From: Clostridiales bacterium
GTDB taxonomy: Bacteria; Bacillota; Clostridia; Christensenellales; Borkfalkiaceae
NCBI GenBank assembly: GCA_022508245.1
Contig: JAFLVO010000001.1
Span: forward strand, 62,001 to 126,000
Reading direction: 5' to 3'
DNA: 64,000 bases
In this document: positions 1-9,867 of the stretch, in pieces
Layout of the letters: every line of letters starts with the position of its first letter
Numbering within the stretch: position 1 is the first letter of the stretch
Notes under the pieces: model-generated
Seen by the model: only the letters and a program-made list of their open reading frames with translations
Databases searched by the model: none
Told to the model about the DNA's origin: nothing
Made by a program: the position numbers and the translations under genes

Positions 1-193
1 GCGCAGCGAAGAAAAGCTTAAAATTTACCGTGAAGAACAGTTGAAATCGGCGCAGGCGGTTGCGGAGGAGGAATATAAAAACACCCTTCAGTCAAGTGCC
101 AAAACTGCCGAAGAGTATGCAAGTTCGCTTATTAAAAGAACGGATATTCAGGTAAACGAAGTCGTCGGGAGGGTTTCTCGTGGCAATTGCTGA
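1..193 (+). CDS. V-type ATPase subunit H/G, 3' part only
   Basis: The reading frame enters from the left edge (first full codon at 2) and gives 63 residues before a TGA at 191-193. It is highly charged and rich in Glu, Lys and Ala with no Pro, as expected for the coiled-coil peripheral-stalk subunit (H/G, NtpF type) that pairs with subunit E. It sits directly before subunit I, the usual place in bacterial and archaeal V-type ATPase operons. Its 3' end overlaps the GTG start of subunit I by 14 bp, which suggests translational coupling. The identification rests on position and composition because the N-terminus is missing. Confidence 0.75.
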   Translation, partial: RSEEKLKIYREEQLKSAQAVAEEEYKNTLQSSAKTAEEYASSLIKRTDIQVNEVVGRVSRGNC

Positions 194-2156
194 AATGAGC
201 AAGCTCAATCTCGTTGCCGTCTCTTCTGAGCGTGATAAAATTTTAAACGCTCTGCAGAGAACGCGCGCGGCGGAGATAAAAACTCATACCGTTTTGGAAA
301 ACACGCAGGTTTGCAGTAGCAGTCTTTCGGAGCTTGAAGAACGCATCCGCGTTTTGGAAGGTGCGCTCGATTATCTCGTTACGGGCGTTTCGGGCTATAT
401 CAGCGACAACAAAATTAAGGATATTAAGATAGAGAGCGAGTACTCTTTGACCTATTCCGAGTTTTTGGAAGCAGGCGAAAAGAGAGAGCAAATCGAAGAG
501 TATATTTCCCGAATAACTTCGCTCGAAGAGCAAAAAAAGGAGCTTGAAGCCACCCTTTTAAAGAGTCGTCGTCTATCAAAGACAGCAAGCATTTACCGTG
601 TTATAAAGCAACCCTTTTCAGTTTTGGAAAACACTACGCGCGTTGTATACAGACTCGGCACTATGCCCGCTCAAGCATTTGAAGAACTCGGAAAGGAGCA
701 AGAGCCTCTCTTTTATATTTCCAAACTGAATACCGAGGACAACGAAGCGCTCGTATTTGCCGCCTTTCATAAATCTTTTGCCGGCGACAAAATTTTGCAG
801 GGCGCGTCTTTTAATGCCTGCCCTTTTAAAGAGGGCACGGGCGAGAGCATCTATAACGGTGCGGTTGCCGAAATTGAAAGGGCAACGGATGACTTGAGGG
901 ATAACGCCGACAAGCTCTTTGAAATGCGGGAATTTATAAAACCTCTCCGCATATACTGCGATTATCTTAAATTCGAGCTTGAAAAAGCCTCGCTTTCGGA
1001 TAAGCTTCGTGCAACGCAGGAGACTTTTCTTTTGGAGGCTTACGTCCCCAAAGAGAGCGAACAAGAGGTGGGAGAGGCAATCGACGGAGTTACGAACGCG
1101 GCGTATTACGAGTTCACAAAACCCGCCGAAGACGAAATTCCCCCCACACTATACCGCAACAACGCAGTTGTAAGCAATTTCGAGACGATTACGGATATGT
1201 ATTCTCCGCCCTCCTCGAAGGAGTTCGACCCCAACACGATAATGGCGTTCTTTTACAGCCTTTTCCTTGGCTTTATAATGGCCGACGTGGGCTACGGGCT
1301 GATAATGCTTTTGGGCGGCGGTGCAATCTGGCTTAAAATGCGCGCCAAAGGCGGCGGGCTTGCAAGACTGTCCGGTGTGTTCGCAGTAAGCGGTATCTTC
1401 GCCATAGTATGGGGTGTTTTGTTCGATTCGGTGTTCGGAATGTCCCTCGGAATGCCCTTCAAACTGCCCGACGCACAGAATGATATGTGGGCGTTTGTCG
1501 GCATAAAAGTTCCCGCCGTTTTGGTTATAAGTATGGAACTTGGCGTGTTCCAGCTCTTTGCGGGATATATCTGCAAAGCAGTTCAGTGTTTCAGGCGCGG
1601 AGAAATTGTAGACGGTATCTGCGAAGGCGTCGTCTGGGCGGTCTTTTCGCTCGGCGCGGGGTTTGCAATTGCGGGATTCGTCGACGAGCTCAACTTTATA
1701 GAACTCGCGTACGCGGGCGGAATATTGGCGGGGGCGTCCCTCGTTATGGCAATGCTCACCGCGGGCAGAAAGGAGAAATTCTTCGGCAAGTTCACAAAGG
1801 GCTTCGGCGCGGCGTACGGCATTATTAACTACGCTTCGGATATTCTGAGCTATGCAAGGCTCTACGGACTTATGCTTTCGGGTGCGGTTATTGCAAAAAT
1901 CGTATCGGGATATGCGGTTACGGGAATGAACGGCTCGGTAGGCTTTGTTGTGAGCGGTAATCCCCTTCTCATAGTTTTGGGCGTTCTGATTTTAATCGTC
2001 GGGCATGCGTTCAATTTTGCGATAGGTTTGCTCGGCGCATATATTCACGATGCAAGATTGCAGTACGTAGAATTCTACGGCAAGTTCTTTGAGGGCGATG
2101 GCGAGTTATTTGCTCCTCTCGGTTCAAAGCATAATTACGTAAGATTAAAAAAATAA
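180..2156 (+). CDS. ntpI: V-type ATP synthase subunit I
   Basis: This 658-residue protein is the membrane stator (subunit I/a) that forms the ion half-channels against the K ring. The first ~350 residues are a soluble, coiled-coil-rich stalk domain. From about residue 360 onward there are seven to eight hydrophobic helices, with the family-typical stretch after SPPSSKEFDPN where the first helix begins (FFYSLFLGFIMADVGYG). The late helix segment with SYARLYGLMLSG contains the conserved Arg thought to face the rotor carboxylate. The start is GTG at 180, preceded by GGGAGGG, and it overlaps the preceding stalk gene. Length is normal for the family. Confidence 0.96.
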   Translation: MAIAEMSKLNLVAVSSERDKILNALQRTRAAEIKTHTVLENTQVCSSSLSELEERIRVLEGALDYLVTGVSGYISDNKIKDIKIESEYSLTYSEFLEAGEKREQIEEYISRITSLEEQKKELEATLLKSRRLSKTASIYRVIKQPFSVLENTTRVVYRLGTMPAQAFEELGKEQEPLFYISKLNTEDNEALVFAAFHKSFAGDKILQGASFNACPFKEGTGESIYNGAVAEIERATDDLRDNADKLFEMREFIKPLRIYCDYLKFELEKASLSDKLRATQETFLLEAYVPKESEQEVGEAIDGVTNAAYYEFTKPAEDEIPPTLYRNNAVVSNFETITDMYSPPSSKEFDPNTIMAFFYSLFLGFIMADVGYGLIMLLGGGAIWLKMRAKGGGLARLSGVFAVSGIFAIVWGVLFDSVFGMSLGMPFKLPDAQNDMWAFVGIKVPAVLVISMELGVFQLFAGYICKAVQCFRRGEIVDGICEGVVWAVFSLGAGFAIAGFVDELNFIELAYAGGILAGASLVMAMLTAGRKEKFFGKFTKGFGAAYGIINYASDILSYARLYGLMLSGAVIAKIVSGYAVTGMNGSVGFVVSGNPLLIVLGVLILIVGHAFNFAIGLLGAYIHDARLQYVEFYGKFFEGDGELFAPLGSKHNYVRLKK

Positions 2157-2188
2157 AATATTAAGGAAATTTTTTGGAGGTTTAATAT

Positions 2189-2608
2189 ATGGACAAATTG
2201 ATTGGCATTATCGGCGTTGCAATGTGCGTGATTTTGTGCGGCATCGGTTCGGCGATAGGTCTTTACAAGACGGGCAGCGCGGCAGCGGGAGTATTGGGCG
2301 AGAATCCCAAAAAGTACGGCAAAGTGCTTTTATTGGTGCTTCTGCCCGCAACGCAGGGTATCTACGGCTTTATCATCGGCATTATAGCGCAAGGTCATAT
2401 TGCAGAGGGCTGGGAACTCTTCGGTAAGGTTCTTCCCATGGCGCTTTCCGGTCTTGTTACGGGTATTTTGCAGGGTCAGTCGGCAGTAAACTGTATTTAT
2501 GCGGCAGGCAAGCAGGATTCGCTGGGCATGAAGCTGGTAGTTTACCCCGCAATGATTGAGTTCTATGCAATTTTGGGACTCATCGTTTCCATTATGCTCG
2601 TTGCATAA
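2189..2608 (+). CDS. ntpK: V-type ATPase rotor subunit K, sodium-type signature
   Basis: This 139-residue, four-helix proteolipid is a duplicated c-type hairpin and forms the rotor ring. The ion-binding residues known from the Enterococcus hirae sodium V-ATPase have visible counterparts: Leu52, Thr55 and Gln56 in LLPATQG, Tyr59 in GIYGF, Gln95 in ILQGQS, and Glu124 with Tyr126 in AMIEFYAILG. Only the second hairpin has the carboxylate, as in other V-type K subunits. It is somewhat shorter than E. hirae NtpK because the N-terminus and a loop are shorter. The RBS TTGGAGG lies just upstream. The sodium assignment follows from known structures; it is an inference for this protein. Confidence 0.96.
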   Translation: MDKLIGIIGVAMCVILCGIGSAIGLYKTGSAAAGVLGENPKKYGKVLLLVLLPATQGIYGFIIGIIAQGHIAEGWELFGKVLPMALSGLVTGILQGQSAVNCIYAAGKQDSLGMKLVVYPAMIEFYAILGLIVSIMLVA

Positions 2609-2623
2609 CTTAAAGGATACCCT

Positions 2624-3199
2624 ATGAGCAAAGAAGGAATAGTCGAAAGAATACTTTCCGACGCGGAAGACAGGGCACAGGCGACAATTGCCGCTGCCCA
2701 AAAGCGGGCGGAGGAAATTATTGCCGAGGCAAACGAGAGCGCGGAGCGTGAAGAGAAAGGCGTTAAGGCGGAAGTAGCAGGGAAATGCGCAGCTATTAAA
2801 AGCGGCAAAGAGGCGGAAGCAAGATTGGACTCCGCCAAGATTTTACTTACCCAAAAACGCAGAGTAATCGACAGCATTTACGAGCGTGCGCTCAATCAAC
2901 TTAAAGAGCTGAAAAAAGCGGAGGCGGTTGCTTTTGCAGATAAAATTCTGCAAAGATACGCAGAGGACGGCGACACGATAGCGTTTGCATCCGATTTCAA
3001 GTACGCGCAAGAGATTTCCCGCCTTGATATATGCGCGGAGAAAAAGTTGAAGATAGCTTTGAATGCAGAGGGTGTAGACGGAGGCTTTGTGCTTCGCGGA
3101 AAAATTGCGGACAAGGACGTGTCGTACGGCGCTCTGCTTTTAGCTGACAGAGAGCAATACGAGGTTGAAATAGCGGCGGCGGTCTTTCTCGATAAATAA
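2624..3199 (+). CDS. ntpE: V-type ATPase subunit E
   Basis: This 191-residue peripheral-stalk subunit pairs with H/G to brace the catalytic head. The first ~110 residues are a long Ala/Glu/Lys-rich helix (EDRAQATIAAAQKRAEEI). The C-terminal globular part is the E-subunit head, with a segment reading VDGGFVLRGK that matches the GG-hydrophobic pattern of the family. It starts 15 bp after the subunit K stop and is followed 12 bp later by subunit C. Length is typical. Confidence 0.92.
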   Translation: MSKEGIVERILSDAEDRAQATIAAAQKRAEEIIAEANESAEREEKGVKAEVAGKCAAIKSGKEAEARLDSAKILLTQKRRVIDSIYERALNQLKELKKAEAVAFADKILQRYAEDGDTIAFASDFKYAQEISRLDICAEKKLKIALNAEGVDGGFVLRGKIADKDVSYGALLLADREQYEVEIAAAVFLDK

Positions 3200-3211
3200 C
3201 GGCGGTGAATT

Positions 3212-4186
3212 GTGGCAAAGGACTTAATTTACGTCAACGGCATAATTGCCGTGAAAGAAAACAGTCTTTTAAAGGACAAAATATTGGCGTTTTGCGAAAT
3301 GAGTGCGGATACAGCTTTCCGTGCGCTTTCGGAGAGCGGTTTTATAAAGAATACCGACGCAAATTCGGTGTTCGATTACGAGAAGATTTTGCAAGCCGAC
3401 GAGGCGGATATTGACGGATTCGCCCGCGAATATGCCCCGAATAACGCAATAAAGACCTACTTTTTTGCCTCGCGTGACTTCCACAACGCAAAGGCGCTTG
3501 TAAAAGCGAAATATTTAAATACCGAAGCAGACAAAATGCTTGCGCCCGAGGGGCTTTTAAGTCTTGAAACGCTTAGTAAAGTTATTGACGGCGAAGTGGC
3601 AGAAGGCGTATATCCCGAGCTTGTAAGCGGGATAAAATCGGCGGTTGAGCTCTTCGAAAATGACGGTGCAAACACCTCCGGTGCGGAGATTGGAAAGATA
3701 TTCGAGCAGCAGATGTATGCCTGTCTTTTAAAGGCTTGCAAACACAACGCTCTTTTAAAAAAGCTGCTCACTCAAAAGGTCGATATGACCAACATTTTGA
3801 TAACGATGCGCTCAAATACCCCCGAATATGCCGCAAATAATGTAATTTCGGGTGGAAAAATACCATTGAATAAGCTGCTTTTGTTATTTGACGAAAACGA
3901 GGAAAAGGCAGAGCGGGCGCTCGATAATACCTATCTTGAAAAATATTGGAAAGAGTGCTATAAGACTCGCAAAACGGGACTGCCGTTTATGGAGACGGAA
4001 AAGAGAGTTGCCGCGCTTGAGATAAATTTTTTATCCGAGCACAAATACGAGCTAAAGCGCAGTCAGCCCTTTATGTACTATATTTTCAGGCGTCGCACCG
4101 AAAACGAGAATGTAAGAATAGTGCTTTCCTGCCTTTTGGCGGGGATGTCTGCGGACGAAATTAAAGCAAGACTTCGGAATTTTTAA
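3212..4186 (+). CDS. ntpC: V-type ATPase subunit C (central rotor cap)
   Basis: This 324-residue protein of the V-type subunit C / archaeal AhaC family (homologous to V-ATPase subunit d) is an almost all-helical funnel. It sits on the K ring and receives the central shaft (D and F). Family features include the C-terminal signature segment FYYIFRRRTENENVRIVL-like (here PFMYYIFRRRTENENVRIV). The start is GTG at 3212, only 12 bp after the subunit E stop, with GGCGGTG as a weak ribosome site. It lies in the expected order between E and F. Confidence 0.93.
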   Translation: MAKDLIYVNGIIAVKENSLLKDKILAFCEMSADTAFRALSESGFIKNTDANSVFDYEKILQADEADIDGFAREYAPNNAIKTYFFASRDFHNAKALVKAKYLNTEADKMLAPEGLLSLETLSKVIDGEVAEGVYPELVSGIKSAVELFENDGANTSGAEIGKIFEQQMYACLLKACKHNALLKKLLTQKVDMTNILITMRSNTPEYAANNVISGGKIPLNKLLLLFDENEEKAERALDNTYLEKYWKECYKTRKTGLPFMETEKRVAALEINFLSEHKYELKRSQPFMYYIFRRRTENENVRIVLSCLLAGMSADEIKARLRNF

Positions 4187-4195
4187 GGAATTATT

Positions 4196-4522
4196 ATGAA
4201 CGGAAAAACGGCAATCGTCGGCGACGGCGACAGTATTATAGTTTTCAAGGCGGCGGGCGTGGATGCGTTCCCCGCGGAAAACGATACAAAAGCGAGGGAT
4301 ATAATTCGCAGAATTGCAAGAGAATATTCCGTTATTTTCGTGACGGAGGAGCTTGCAAAAGATTTGGGAACTTTTTTAAAGAGGTTTGACGAAGAACCCT
4401 ATCCCGTGGTTTTGGCGGTGCCTTCTGACAAGGGCACAACAGGCTACGGCGACAACTTTTTGAGAGAGGCTATGGAGCGCGCTTTGGGCGTGGATATCCT
4501 CTTTAATAAAGACAACAAATAG
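4196..4522 (+). CDS. ntpG: V-type ATPase subunit F
   Basis: This 108-residue central-shaft subunit binds subunit D and transmits rotation. The Rossmann-like core is recognisable: TAIVGDGDSIIVFKAAGVDA at the N-terminus, a mid segment SVIFVTEELA, and PVVLAVPSDKGTTGYG, the family's conserved PxxxxIPSxxG-type turn. It starts 9 bp after subunit C. A 60-bp gap to subunit A contains a small hairpin at 4529-4545. Confidence 0.94.
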   Translation: MNGKTAIVGDGDSIIVFKAAGVDAFPAENDTKARDIIRRIAREYSVIFVTEELAKDLGTFLKRFDEEPYPVVLAVPSDKGTTGYGDNFLREAMERALGVDILFNKDNK

Positions 4523-4528
4523 CGTTAA

Positions 4529-4545
4529 ACGGGACATATTCCCGT
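4529..4545 (+). other. Small intercistronic hairpin between subunits F and A
   Basis: ACGGGA and TCCCGT form a 6-bp stem around a 5-nt loop. No U-run follows, so it is not a terminator. It may tune processing or the subunit ratio in the operon, since A and B are needed in more copies than F. That role is only a guess. Confidence 0.35.
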
Positions 4546-4582
4546 GTCAATTTAAATTTTAAGAAGTTAATAAGGATAAATT

Positions 4583-6349
4583 ATGGCAGGTAAGACGGTA
4601 AAAATTTCAGGACCTTTGATTATTGCGGAGGGCATGGCGGACAGTAAAATGTACGACGTCGTCCGCGTCTCGGACATGGGGCTAATAGGAGAAATTATTG
4701 AGCTCCGCGGCGACAAGGCGTCTATTCAGGTTTACGAAGAAACTTCGGGCTTGGGCCCCGGCGAGGAAGTTACGTCCACGGGCGAGCCTCTCTCGGTCGA
4801 GCTTGCGCCCGGTCTTATTTCGGGCATTTTCGACGGAATTCAACGCCCCTTAACCACCCTGTTCTTTAAATACGGCGCGCGCATTTCTAGGGGTGTCAGC
4901 GTAAACAACCTCGACAGAGAAAAGAAATGGAAATTCATTCCCTCTCTGAAAAGCGGCGATACCGTACAGGAGGGCGACGTACTCGGAACCGTTCAGGAGA
5001 CCGAGCTTATTGAACACAGAATTTTAGTTCCCAACGGAGTGGACGGCACAGTCCTCTCTATTTCCGAAGGGGAATTTACGATAGAAGATACGGTTGCCGT
5101 AATTCAGACCAAAAACGGCAAAAAACCCGTGAGCATGCTCCGTAAGTGGCCCGTGCGTCGCGGCAGACCTTACCGCGAAAAGCTTACCCCCGACCAACCC
5201 ATGGTTACGGGTCAGAGAGTTGTAGACACGCTCTTCCCCATAGCTCGCGGCGGTGTTGCCGCCGTTCCCGGCCCTTTCGGCAGCGGTAAGACGGTCGTTC
5301 AGCATCAGCTTGCAAAGTGGGCGGATGCGGATATCATAGTTTATATCGGTTGCGGCGAACGCGGAAACGAGATGACAGACGTTTTAAACGAGTTCCCCGC
5401 GCTCAAAGACCCCAAGACGGGCGAACCTTTAATGAAGCGCACTATACTTATTGCGAACACTTCGGATATGCCCGTTGCCGCGCGTGAGGCTTCCATTTAC
5501 ACTGGTATTACGATTGCCGAATATTTCCGCGATATGGGCTACAACGTGGCGATAATGGCGGACTCGACTTCACGTTGGGCTGAGGCGCTCCGCGAGATGA
5601 GCGGAAGACTTGAAGAGATGCCCGGCGACGAGGGCTATCCCGCGTACCTTTCCAGCCGACTTGCTGAATTCTACGAGCGCGCAGGCGCAGTCAAAATTCT
5701 CGGCTCCAAAAATCTGACGGGCTCGGTTACGGCGATAGGTGCCGTTTCCCCTCCAGGAGGCGATTTATCTGAACCCGTATCTCAGGCAACCCTCAGGATA
5801 GTCAAAGTTTTCTGGGGCTTGAGCGCTTCACTTGCTTATAAGAGGCACTTCCCCGCAATCGACTGGCTTATAAGCTATTCACTCTATGCCGACAAGATAA
5901 AGGATTGGTTCGACAAAAACGTCGGAGCGGATTTCTACCGTTTGAGGCAGTTCGTCATGACGGTGTTGCAGGAAGAGGCTGCGCTTGATGAAATTGTCCG
6001 CCTCGTAGGTATGGACGCCCTCTCTTCAAACGACAGACTTACTATGGAAACTGCAAAGATAATAAGAGAAGACTATCTGCACCAGAACGCGTTCGACGAG
6101 GTTGACACCTATACCTCGATGAAAAAGCAGTATATGATGCTCAAACTCATTTACGAATTCGACGCAAGGGCGAGGGAAGCGGTTGCAAACTACGCAGACC
6201 TGAACGCCGTACTTGCGTGCTCGTGCAAGGAAAGGATAGGCAGAGCAAAATATATAAAAGAAGAAGATATAGGCGAGCTTGACGAAATTCTTGCTCTTAT
6301 CAAGACGGAAATGAAGAATTTCAGTCAAAGTGAGGATGAAGATGTTTAA
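4583..6349 (+). CDS. ntpA: V-type ATP synthase catalytic subunit A
   Basis: This 588-residue subunit is the nucleotide-hydrolysing/synthesising subunit of the hexameric head. The Walker A motif [10 protein letters not shown] lies near residue 235. The V-type-specific non-homologous insertion domain occupies about residues 110-195, ending before the [12 protein letters not shown] segment. The Walker B region and the [20 protein letters not shown] signature are both intact. It has a normal length and a start with AAGGA upstream. Its 3' end overlaps the start of subunit B, coupling translation of the two head subunits. Confidence 0.98.
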   Translation: MAGKTVKISGPLIIAEGMADSKMYDVVRVSDMGLIGEIIELRGDKASIQVYEETSGLGPGEEVTSTGEPLSVELAPGLISGIFDGIQRPLTTLFFKYGARISRGVSVNNLDREKKWKFIPSLKSGDTVQEGDVLGTVQETELIEHRILVPNGVDGTVLSISEGEFTIEDTVAVIQTKNGKKPVSMLRKWPVRRGRPYREKLTPDQPMVTGQRVVDTLFPIARGGVAAVPGPFGSGKTVVQHQLAKWADADIIVYIGCGERGNEMTDVLNEFPALKDPKTGEPLMKRTILIANTSDMPVAAREASIYTGITIAEYFRDMGYNVAIMADSTSRWAEALREMSGRLEEMPGDEGYPAYLSSRLAEFYERAGAVKILGSKNLTGSVTAIGAVSPPGGDLSEPVSQATLRIVKVFWGLSASLAYKRHFPAIDWLISYSLYADKIKDWFDKNVGADFYRLRQFVMTVLQEEAALDEIVRLVGMDALSSNDRLTMETAKIIREDYLHQNAFDEVDTYTSMKKQYMMLKLIYEFDARAREAVANYADLNAVLACSCKERIGRAKYIKEEDIGELDEILALIKTEMKNFSQSEDEDV

Positions 6350-7724
6350 AGAGTATAAGACAATACGCGAAATCGTCGGTCCCCTTATGATTGTAGAGGG
6401 CGTCGAGGGCGTAACCTATAACGAACTTGTTGATATTATCTGTTCAAACGGCGAGATAAGGCGCGGTAAGGTACTTGAAGTCAACCGCGACAAGGCCGTA
6501 GTTCAGCTTTTCGAGAACTCGCAAGGACTGCAGATTTCTACAGCAAAGGCAAGATTTACGGGTCACAGCCAACAGCTTGCTGTGTCCGAGGATATGCTCG
6601 GCAGAGTCTTTGATGGTATGGGCAACCCCCGCGACGGCGGCGATCCCGTCATACCCGAAAAGGTTTTAGATATCAACGGCGAGCCCATCAACCCCGCCGC
6701 AAGAAATTATCCCGACGAATTTATTCAGACGGGCATTTCGGCAATAGACGGGTTAAATACCCTTGTAAGAGGACAAAAATTACCCGTGTTCTCAATGAGC
6801 GGACTTCCCCACGCCGAGCTTGCCGCGCAGATTGCAAGGCAGGCTAAGGTTCGCGGCGGCGACAGCAAATTTGCGGTCGTGTTCGCGGCAATAGGTATAA
6901 CTTTCGAAGAGGCGCAGTTCTTCGTAAACGACTTTAAAAAGACGGGTGCAATCGAAAGGACTGTTCTCTTTACAAACCTTGCCGACGACCCCGCGGTAGA
7001 GCGTATTGCAACTCCCCGTATGGCGCTTACCTGCGCAGAATACCTCGCTTTCGAGCGCGGTATGCACGTGCTCGTAATTTTGACTGATATAACCAACTAC
7101 GCCGAGGCGTTGCGTGAAGTCTCCGCGGCAAGGCGCGAAGTTCCCGGCAGGCGCGGCTATCCCGGCTATCTCTACACCGACCTTGCAACTATGTACGAAA
7201 GGGCTGGCAGAATTCACGGCAGCAGCGGTTCGATTACGCAAATTCCCATTCTGACCATGCCTGAAGACGACAAAACCCACCCTATTCCCGACCTTACGGG
7301 TTACATTACCGAGGGACAGATAATTCTTTCCCGCGACTTGTACAAAAAGGGCATTAACCCGCCCATCGACGTTTTGCCGTCCCTTTCGAGACTTAAAGAC
7401 AAGGGTATAGGCAAGGGCAAGACCCGCGAGGACCACGCCGACACTATGAACCAGCTCTTTTCGGCGTATGCAAGCGGTAAAGAGAGCAAAGAACTTTCTG
7501 CAATTCTCGGCGAGGCGGCTCTGTCCGATACCGACAAGCTCTACGCAAAATTTGCCGAACAGTTTGAAAAGCTGTACGTCAATCAGGGCTTCGATACCGA
7601 CCGCCCGATAGAGGAAACGCTTGATCTCGGTTGGGAGCTTATGAAAATTCTGCCCGAGAGCGAGTTGAAGAGAATAAGAAAAGCTTATATAGACAAATAT
7701 CTGCACGGCGAAAATAAGGAATAA
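6342..7724 (+). CDS. ntpB: V-type ATP synthase subunit B
   Basis: This 460-residue non-catalytic head subunit alternates with A. The start is taken at ATG 6342 because [16 protein letters not shown] aligns with the known N-terminus (MIKEYRTI-type) and TGAGGA sits 5 bp upstream. GTG 6330 and ATG 6336 are in frame but would add residues not seen in the family. It lacks a Walker A lysine, as expected, and retains the signature [20 protein letters not shown], which contributes the Arg finger region. It overlaps the end of subunit A by 8 bp. Confidence 0.97.
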   Translation: MFKEYKTIREIVGPLMIVEGVEGVTYNELVDIICSNGEIRRGKVLEVNRDKAVVQLFENSQGLQISTAKARFTGHSQQLAVSEDMLGRVFDGMGNPRDGGDPVIPEKVLDINGEPINPAARNYPDEFIQTGISAIDGLNTLVRGQKLPVFSMSGLPHAELAAQIARQAKVRGGDSKFAVVFAAIGITFEEAQFFVNDFKKTGAIERTVLFTNLADDPAVERIATPRMALTCAEYLAFERGMHVLVILTDITNYAEALREVSAARREVPGRRGYPGYLYTDLATMYERAGRIHGSSGSITQIPILTMPEDDKTHPIPDLTGYITEGQIILSRDLYKKGINPPIDVLPSLSRLKDKGIGKGKTREDHADTMNQLFSAYASGKESKELSAILGEAALSDTDKLYAKFAEQFEKLYVNQGFDTDRPIEETLDLGWELMKILPESELKRIRKAYIDKYLHGENKE

Positions 7725-7725
7725 A

Positions 7726-8346
7726 ATGGCAAGACTTAACGTAAATCCCACGCGTATGGAGCTTAAAAAGCTTAAAACACGGCTTTCAACGGCAACGCGC
7801 GGGCATAAACTCCTTAAAGATAAGTCGGACGAGATGATAAGGCAGTTTTCCATAATTATAAAGGAAAACAAGAGGCTTAGAGACGAAGTTGAAAAAGAAC
7901 TTTCGGAGACTCTGCGCCAATTTTCAATCGCCCGCTCGGTAACGCCCGCATACAGCGCGGAGGCGGCTTTTGCCATGCCCTCCGTTTCGGTTACGGTAAA
8001 TTGCAAGATAGGGTCTGTCATGGGCGTAGAGGTTCCGTCTATGGAATTACAGAGTCAAAAGCGCTCGGACGGACTGCCCTACGCATATTCCGAAATTACG
8101 AGCGAGGCGGACTATTCCGTAACGAAGGCATCACAGCTGCTTCCCAAAATGGTTAAGCTTGCCGAGGTTGAAAAAACGGTGCGTCTTTTAGCCGAAGAAA
8201 TTGAAAGAAATAAACGCAGAGTAAACGCTCTCGAATATATAATGATTCCCCAGCTTGAAGAAACTATAAAATATATCAAGAGCAAGTTAGACGAAAACGA
8301 ACGCGCGGCAGTCGTTCGGCTTATGAAGGTAAAGAGCAAGCAATAG
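7726..8346 (+). CDS. ntpD: V-type ATP synthase subunit D (central shaft)
   Basis: This 206-residue subunit is a long antiparallel coiled coil that forms the rotating shaft inside the A3B3 head. The opening VNPTRMELKKLKTRLSTATR and the C-terminal RRVNALEYIMIPQLEETIKY are family hallmarks; the latter half of the coiled coil contains the highly conserved RRVNALE. It begins one base after the subunit B stop. It is the last ATPase gene of the operon. Confidence 0.97.
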   Translation: MARLNVNPTRMELKKLKTRLSTATRGHKLLKDKSDEMIRQFSIIIKENKRLRDEVEKELSETLRQFSIARSVTPAYSAEAAFAMPSVSVTVNCKIGSVMGVEVPSMELQSQKRSDGLPYAYSEITSEADYSVTKASQLLPKMVKLAEVEKTVRLLAEEIERNKRRVNALEYIMIPQLEETIKYIKSKLDENERAAVVRLMKVKSKQ

Positions 8347-8361
8347 AGCGAGGAGTAAATC

Positions 8362-9375
8362 ATGAAAATTCTCGTAACGGGCGGGGCGGGCTATATAGGC
8401 TCGCACACCTGTGTAGAGCTTTTAGAGCGCGGATTTGAAACCGTTGTGTTGGACAACTTCTCCAATTCCTCGCCCGAAAGTATAAAACGTGTTGAAAAAA
8501 TCACGGGCAAAAAGGTAAGCCTGTACGAGGGCGATGTCCGCGACGAAGCAATACTTTCAAAAATTTTTCAAGAGCACAAAATAGATTGGGTAATTCATTT
8601 TGCAGGACTAAAAGCCGTCGGCGAAAGCTGTGAAAAGCCCGTTGAATACTATAATAACAATATTTACGGTACTCTCGCGCTCGTTAGCGCAATGAGGGAG
8701 TTCGGCTGTAAAAAAATCGTGTTCTCGTCGTCGGCAACCGTCTACGGCACACCAGAACACCTTCCCCTCGACGAAACCTGCACAGTAGGAGGCACTACCA
8801 ACCCCTACGGCACTTCGAAGTACTTTCAGGAAATAATTTTAAAGGATATTTATTCTGCCGACAGCGAGTGGACGGTTGCGCTTTTGAGATATTTTAACCC
8901 CGTCGGCGCGCACGAAAGCGGACTTATCGGCGAGGACCCCAAGGGCATACCTAACAATTTAACGCCATATATTGCAAAGGTTGCGATTGGCGAATTGAAA
9001 GAAATAGGCGTGTTTGGCAACGACTATCCCACGAAAGACGGAACGGGAGTAAGAGACTATATTCACGTAGTCGACCTTGCAAAAGGACATGTCGCGGCTA
9101 TTGAAAAGCTTACAAAAAGCGGCGTTTATACCTACAATCTCGGAACGGGAGTGGGGTATAGCGTGCTCGACGTAATTCACGCGTTCGAAAAGGCTTGCGG
9201 ACGTAAACTTCCATATGTAATTAAACCCCGCCGAGCGGGCGATATTGCCGCTTGCTATGCGGACGCGGACAAGGCGTATAAAGAGCTTGGTTGGGAAGCC
9301 AAGCTCGGCATAGACGAAATGTGCGCATCTCTTTGGAATTGGCAGCAAAAGAACCCCCGCGGCTACAACGGCTAA
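8362..9375 (+). CDS. galE: UDP-glucose 4-epimerase
   Basis: This 337-residue extended short-chain dehydrogenase interconverts UDP-glucose and UDP-galactose. The NAD-binding GGAGYIGSH lies at residues 7-15, the catalytic SSATVYG is followed by the Tyr-x3-Lys pair in PYGTSK, and the substrate loop FNPVGAHESG is intact. Length matches the family. It starts 15 bp after subunit D with GCGAGGAG upstream and ends in a strong terminator, so it is probably co-transcribed with the ATPase operon. It would supply UDP-galactose for surface glycans. Confidence 0.96.
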   Translation: MKILVTGGAGYIGSHTCVELLERGFETVVLDNFSNSSPESIKRVEKITGKKVSLYEGDVRDEAILSKIFQEHKIDWVIHFAGLKAVGESCEKPVEYYNNNIYGTLALVSAMREFGCKKIVFSSSATVYGTPEHLPLDETCTVGGTTNPYGTSKYFQEIILKDIYSADSEWTVALLRYFNPVGAHESGLIGEDPKGIPNNLTPYIAKVAIGELKEIGVFGNDYPTKDGTGVRDYIHVVDLAKGHVAAIEKLTKSGVYTYNLGTGVGYSVLDVIHAFEKACGRKLPYVIKPRRAGDIAACYADADKAYKELGWEAKLGIDEMCASLWNWQQKNPRGYNG

Positions 9376-9392
9376 ATTTACAGTTTGGTTAT

Positions 9393-9430
9393 AAAACCGC
9401 GCAGTTGATATCTGCGCGGTTTTAAGTTAA
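9393..9430 (+). terminator. Intrinsic terminator after galE
   Basis: AAAACCGCGCAG (9393-9404) and CTGCGCGGTTTT (9412-9423) form a 12-bp perfect stem with a 7-nt loop. It closes the ATPase-galE transcription unit. Confidence 0.9.
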
Positions 9431-9469
9431 AAAATATAAAACAAAATTTTTTAAATTTTTAAAAAGAGT

Positions 9470-9498
9470 TTGACATTGTAATTATTATTTAGTAAAAT
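9470..9498 (+). promoter_or_regulatory. Promoter for the tRNA-Arg locus
   Basis: TTGACA (9470-9475) and TAAAAT (9493-9498) are separated by 17 bp. It lies upstream of the degenerate first tRNA copy and the intact tRNA. Confidence 0.75.
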
Positions 9499-9535
9499 AA
9501 TTAAGCAAATTTAAATACGCACTGTTAATACATAT

Positions 9536-9701
9536 GCACTGTTAGCTCAACTGGATAGAGCGACGAGCAACGCATTTCTCAAAACAGTACGGTGTACTGT
9601 TTTGGCGGTGCGAGATGAGTGAGCGCATAGCCACGCGCGAACGGTGCCCGAGTTCGGCGCCTATTCCTTACGCCGAACGAGAGGTCTACGGAACCGAAGG
9701 C
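9536..9701 (+). pseudogene. Broken tRNA-Arg copy interrupted by about 120 bp
   Basis: Positions 9536-9562 repeat the first 27 bases of the intact tRNA-Arg exactly (acceptor strand and D arm). The anticodon-arm sequence GGTCTACGGAACCGAAGGC reappears only at 9683-9701, after about 120 bp of unrelated sequence that includes a perfect 10-bp hairpin (9581-9603). No T arm follows. The acceptor start GCACTGTTA occurs once more at 9518-9526. It is a decayed or rearranged duplicate and cannot fold as a tRNA. Confidence 0.65.
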
Positions 9702-9734
9702 GAGCCGTATAAATACCAAAAAACTTAATATTAT

Positions 9735-9810
<76 letters not shown>

Positions 9811-9811
<1 letters not shown>

Positions 9812-9853
9812 AAATACCGAGCAAGGCGGCTGTTGTCTTGCTCGGTATTTTTA
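9811..9853 (+). terminator. Terminator after tRNA-Arg
   Basis: AAAATACCGAGCAAG (9811-9825) pairs with CTTGCTCGGTATTTT (9837-9851), a 15-bp stem with an 11-nt loop, followed by T residues. Confidence 0.88.
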
Positions 9854-9867
9854 GTATATCGTAAGCG

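Noticed and set aside
6792-8021. 409-residue open frame on the minus strand under ntpB and ntpD
   Set aside because: It lies entirely opposite two well-conserved ATPase genes and has no family resemblance; it is a by-product of codon bias.
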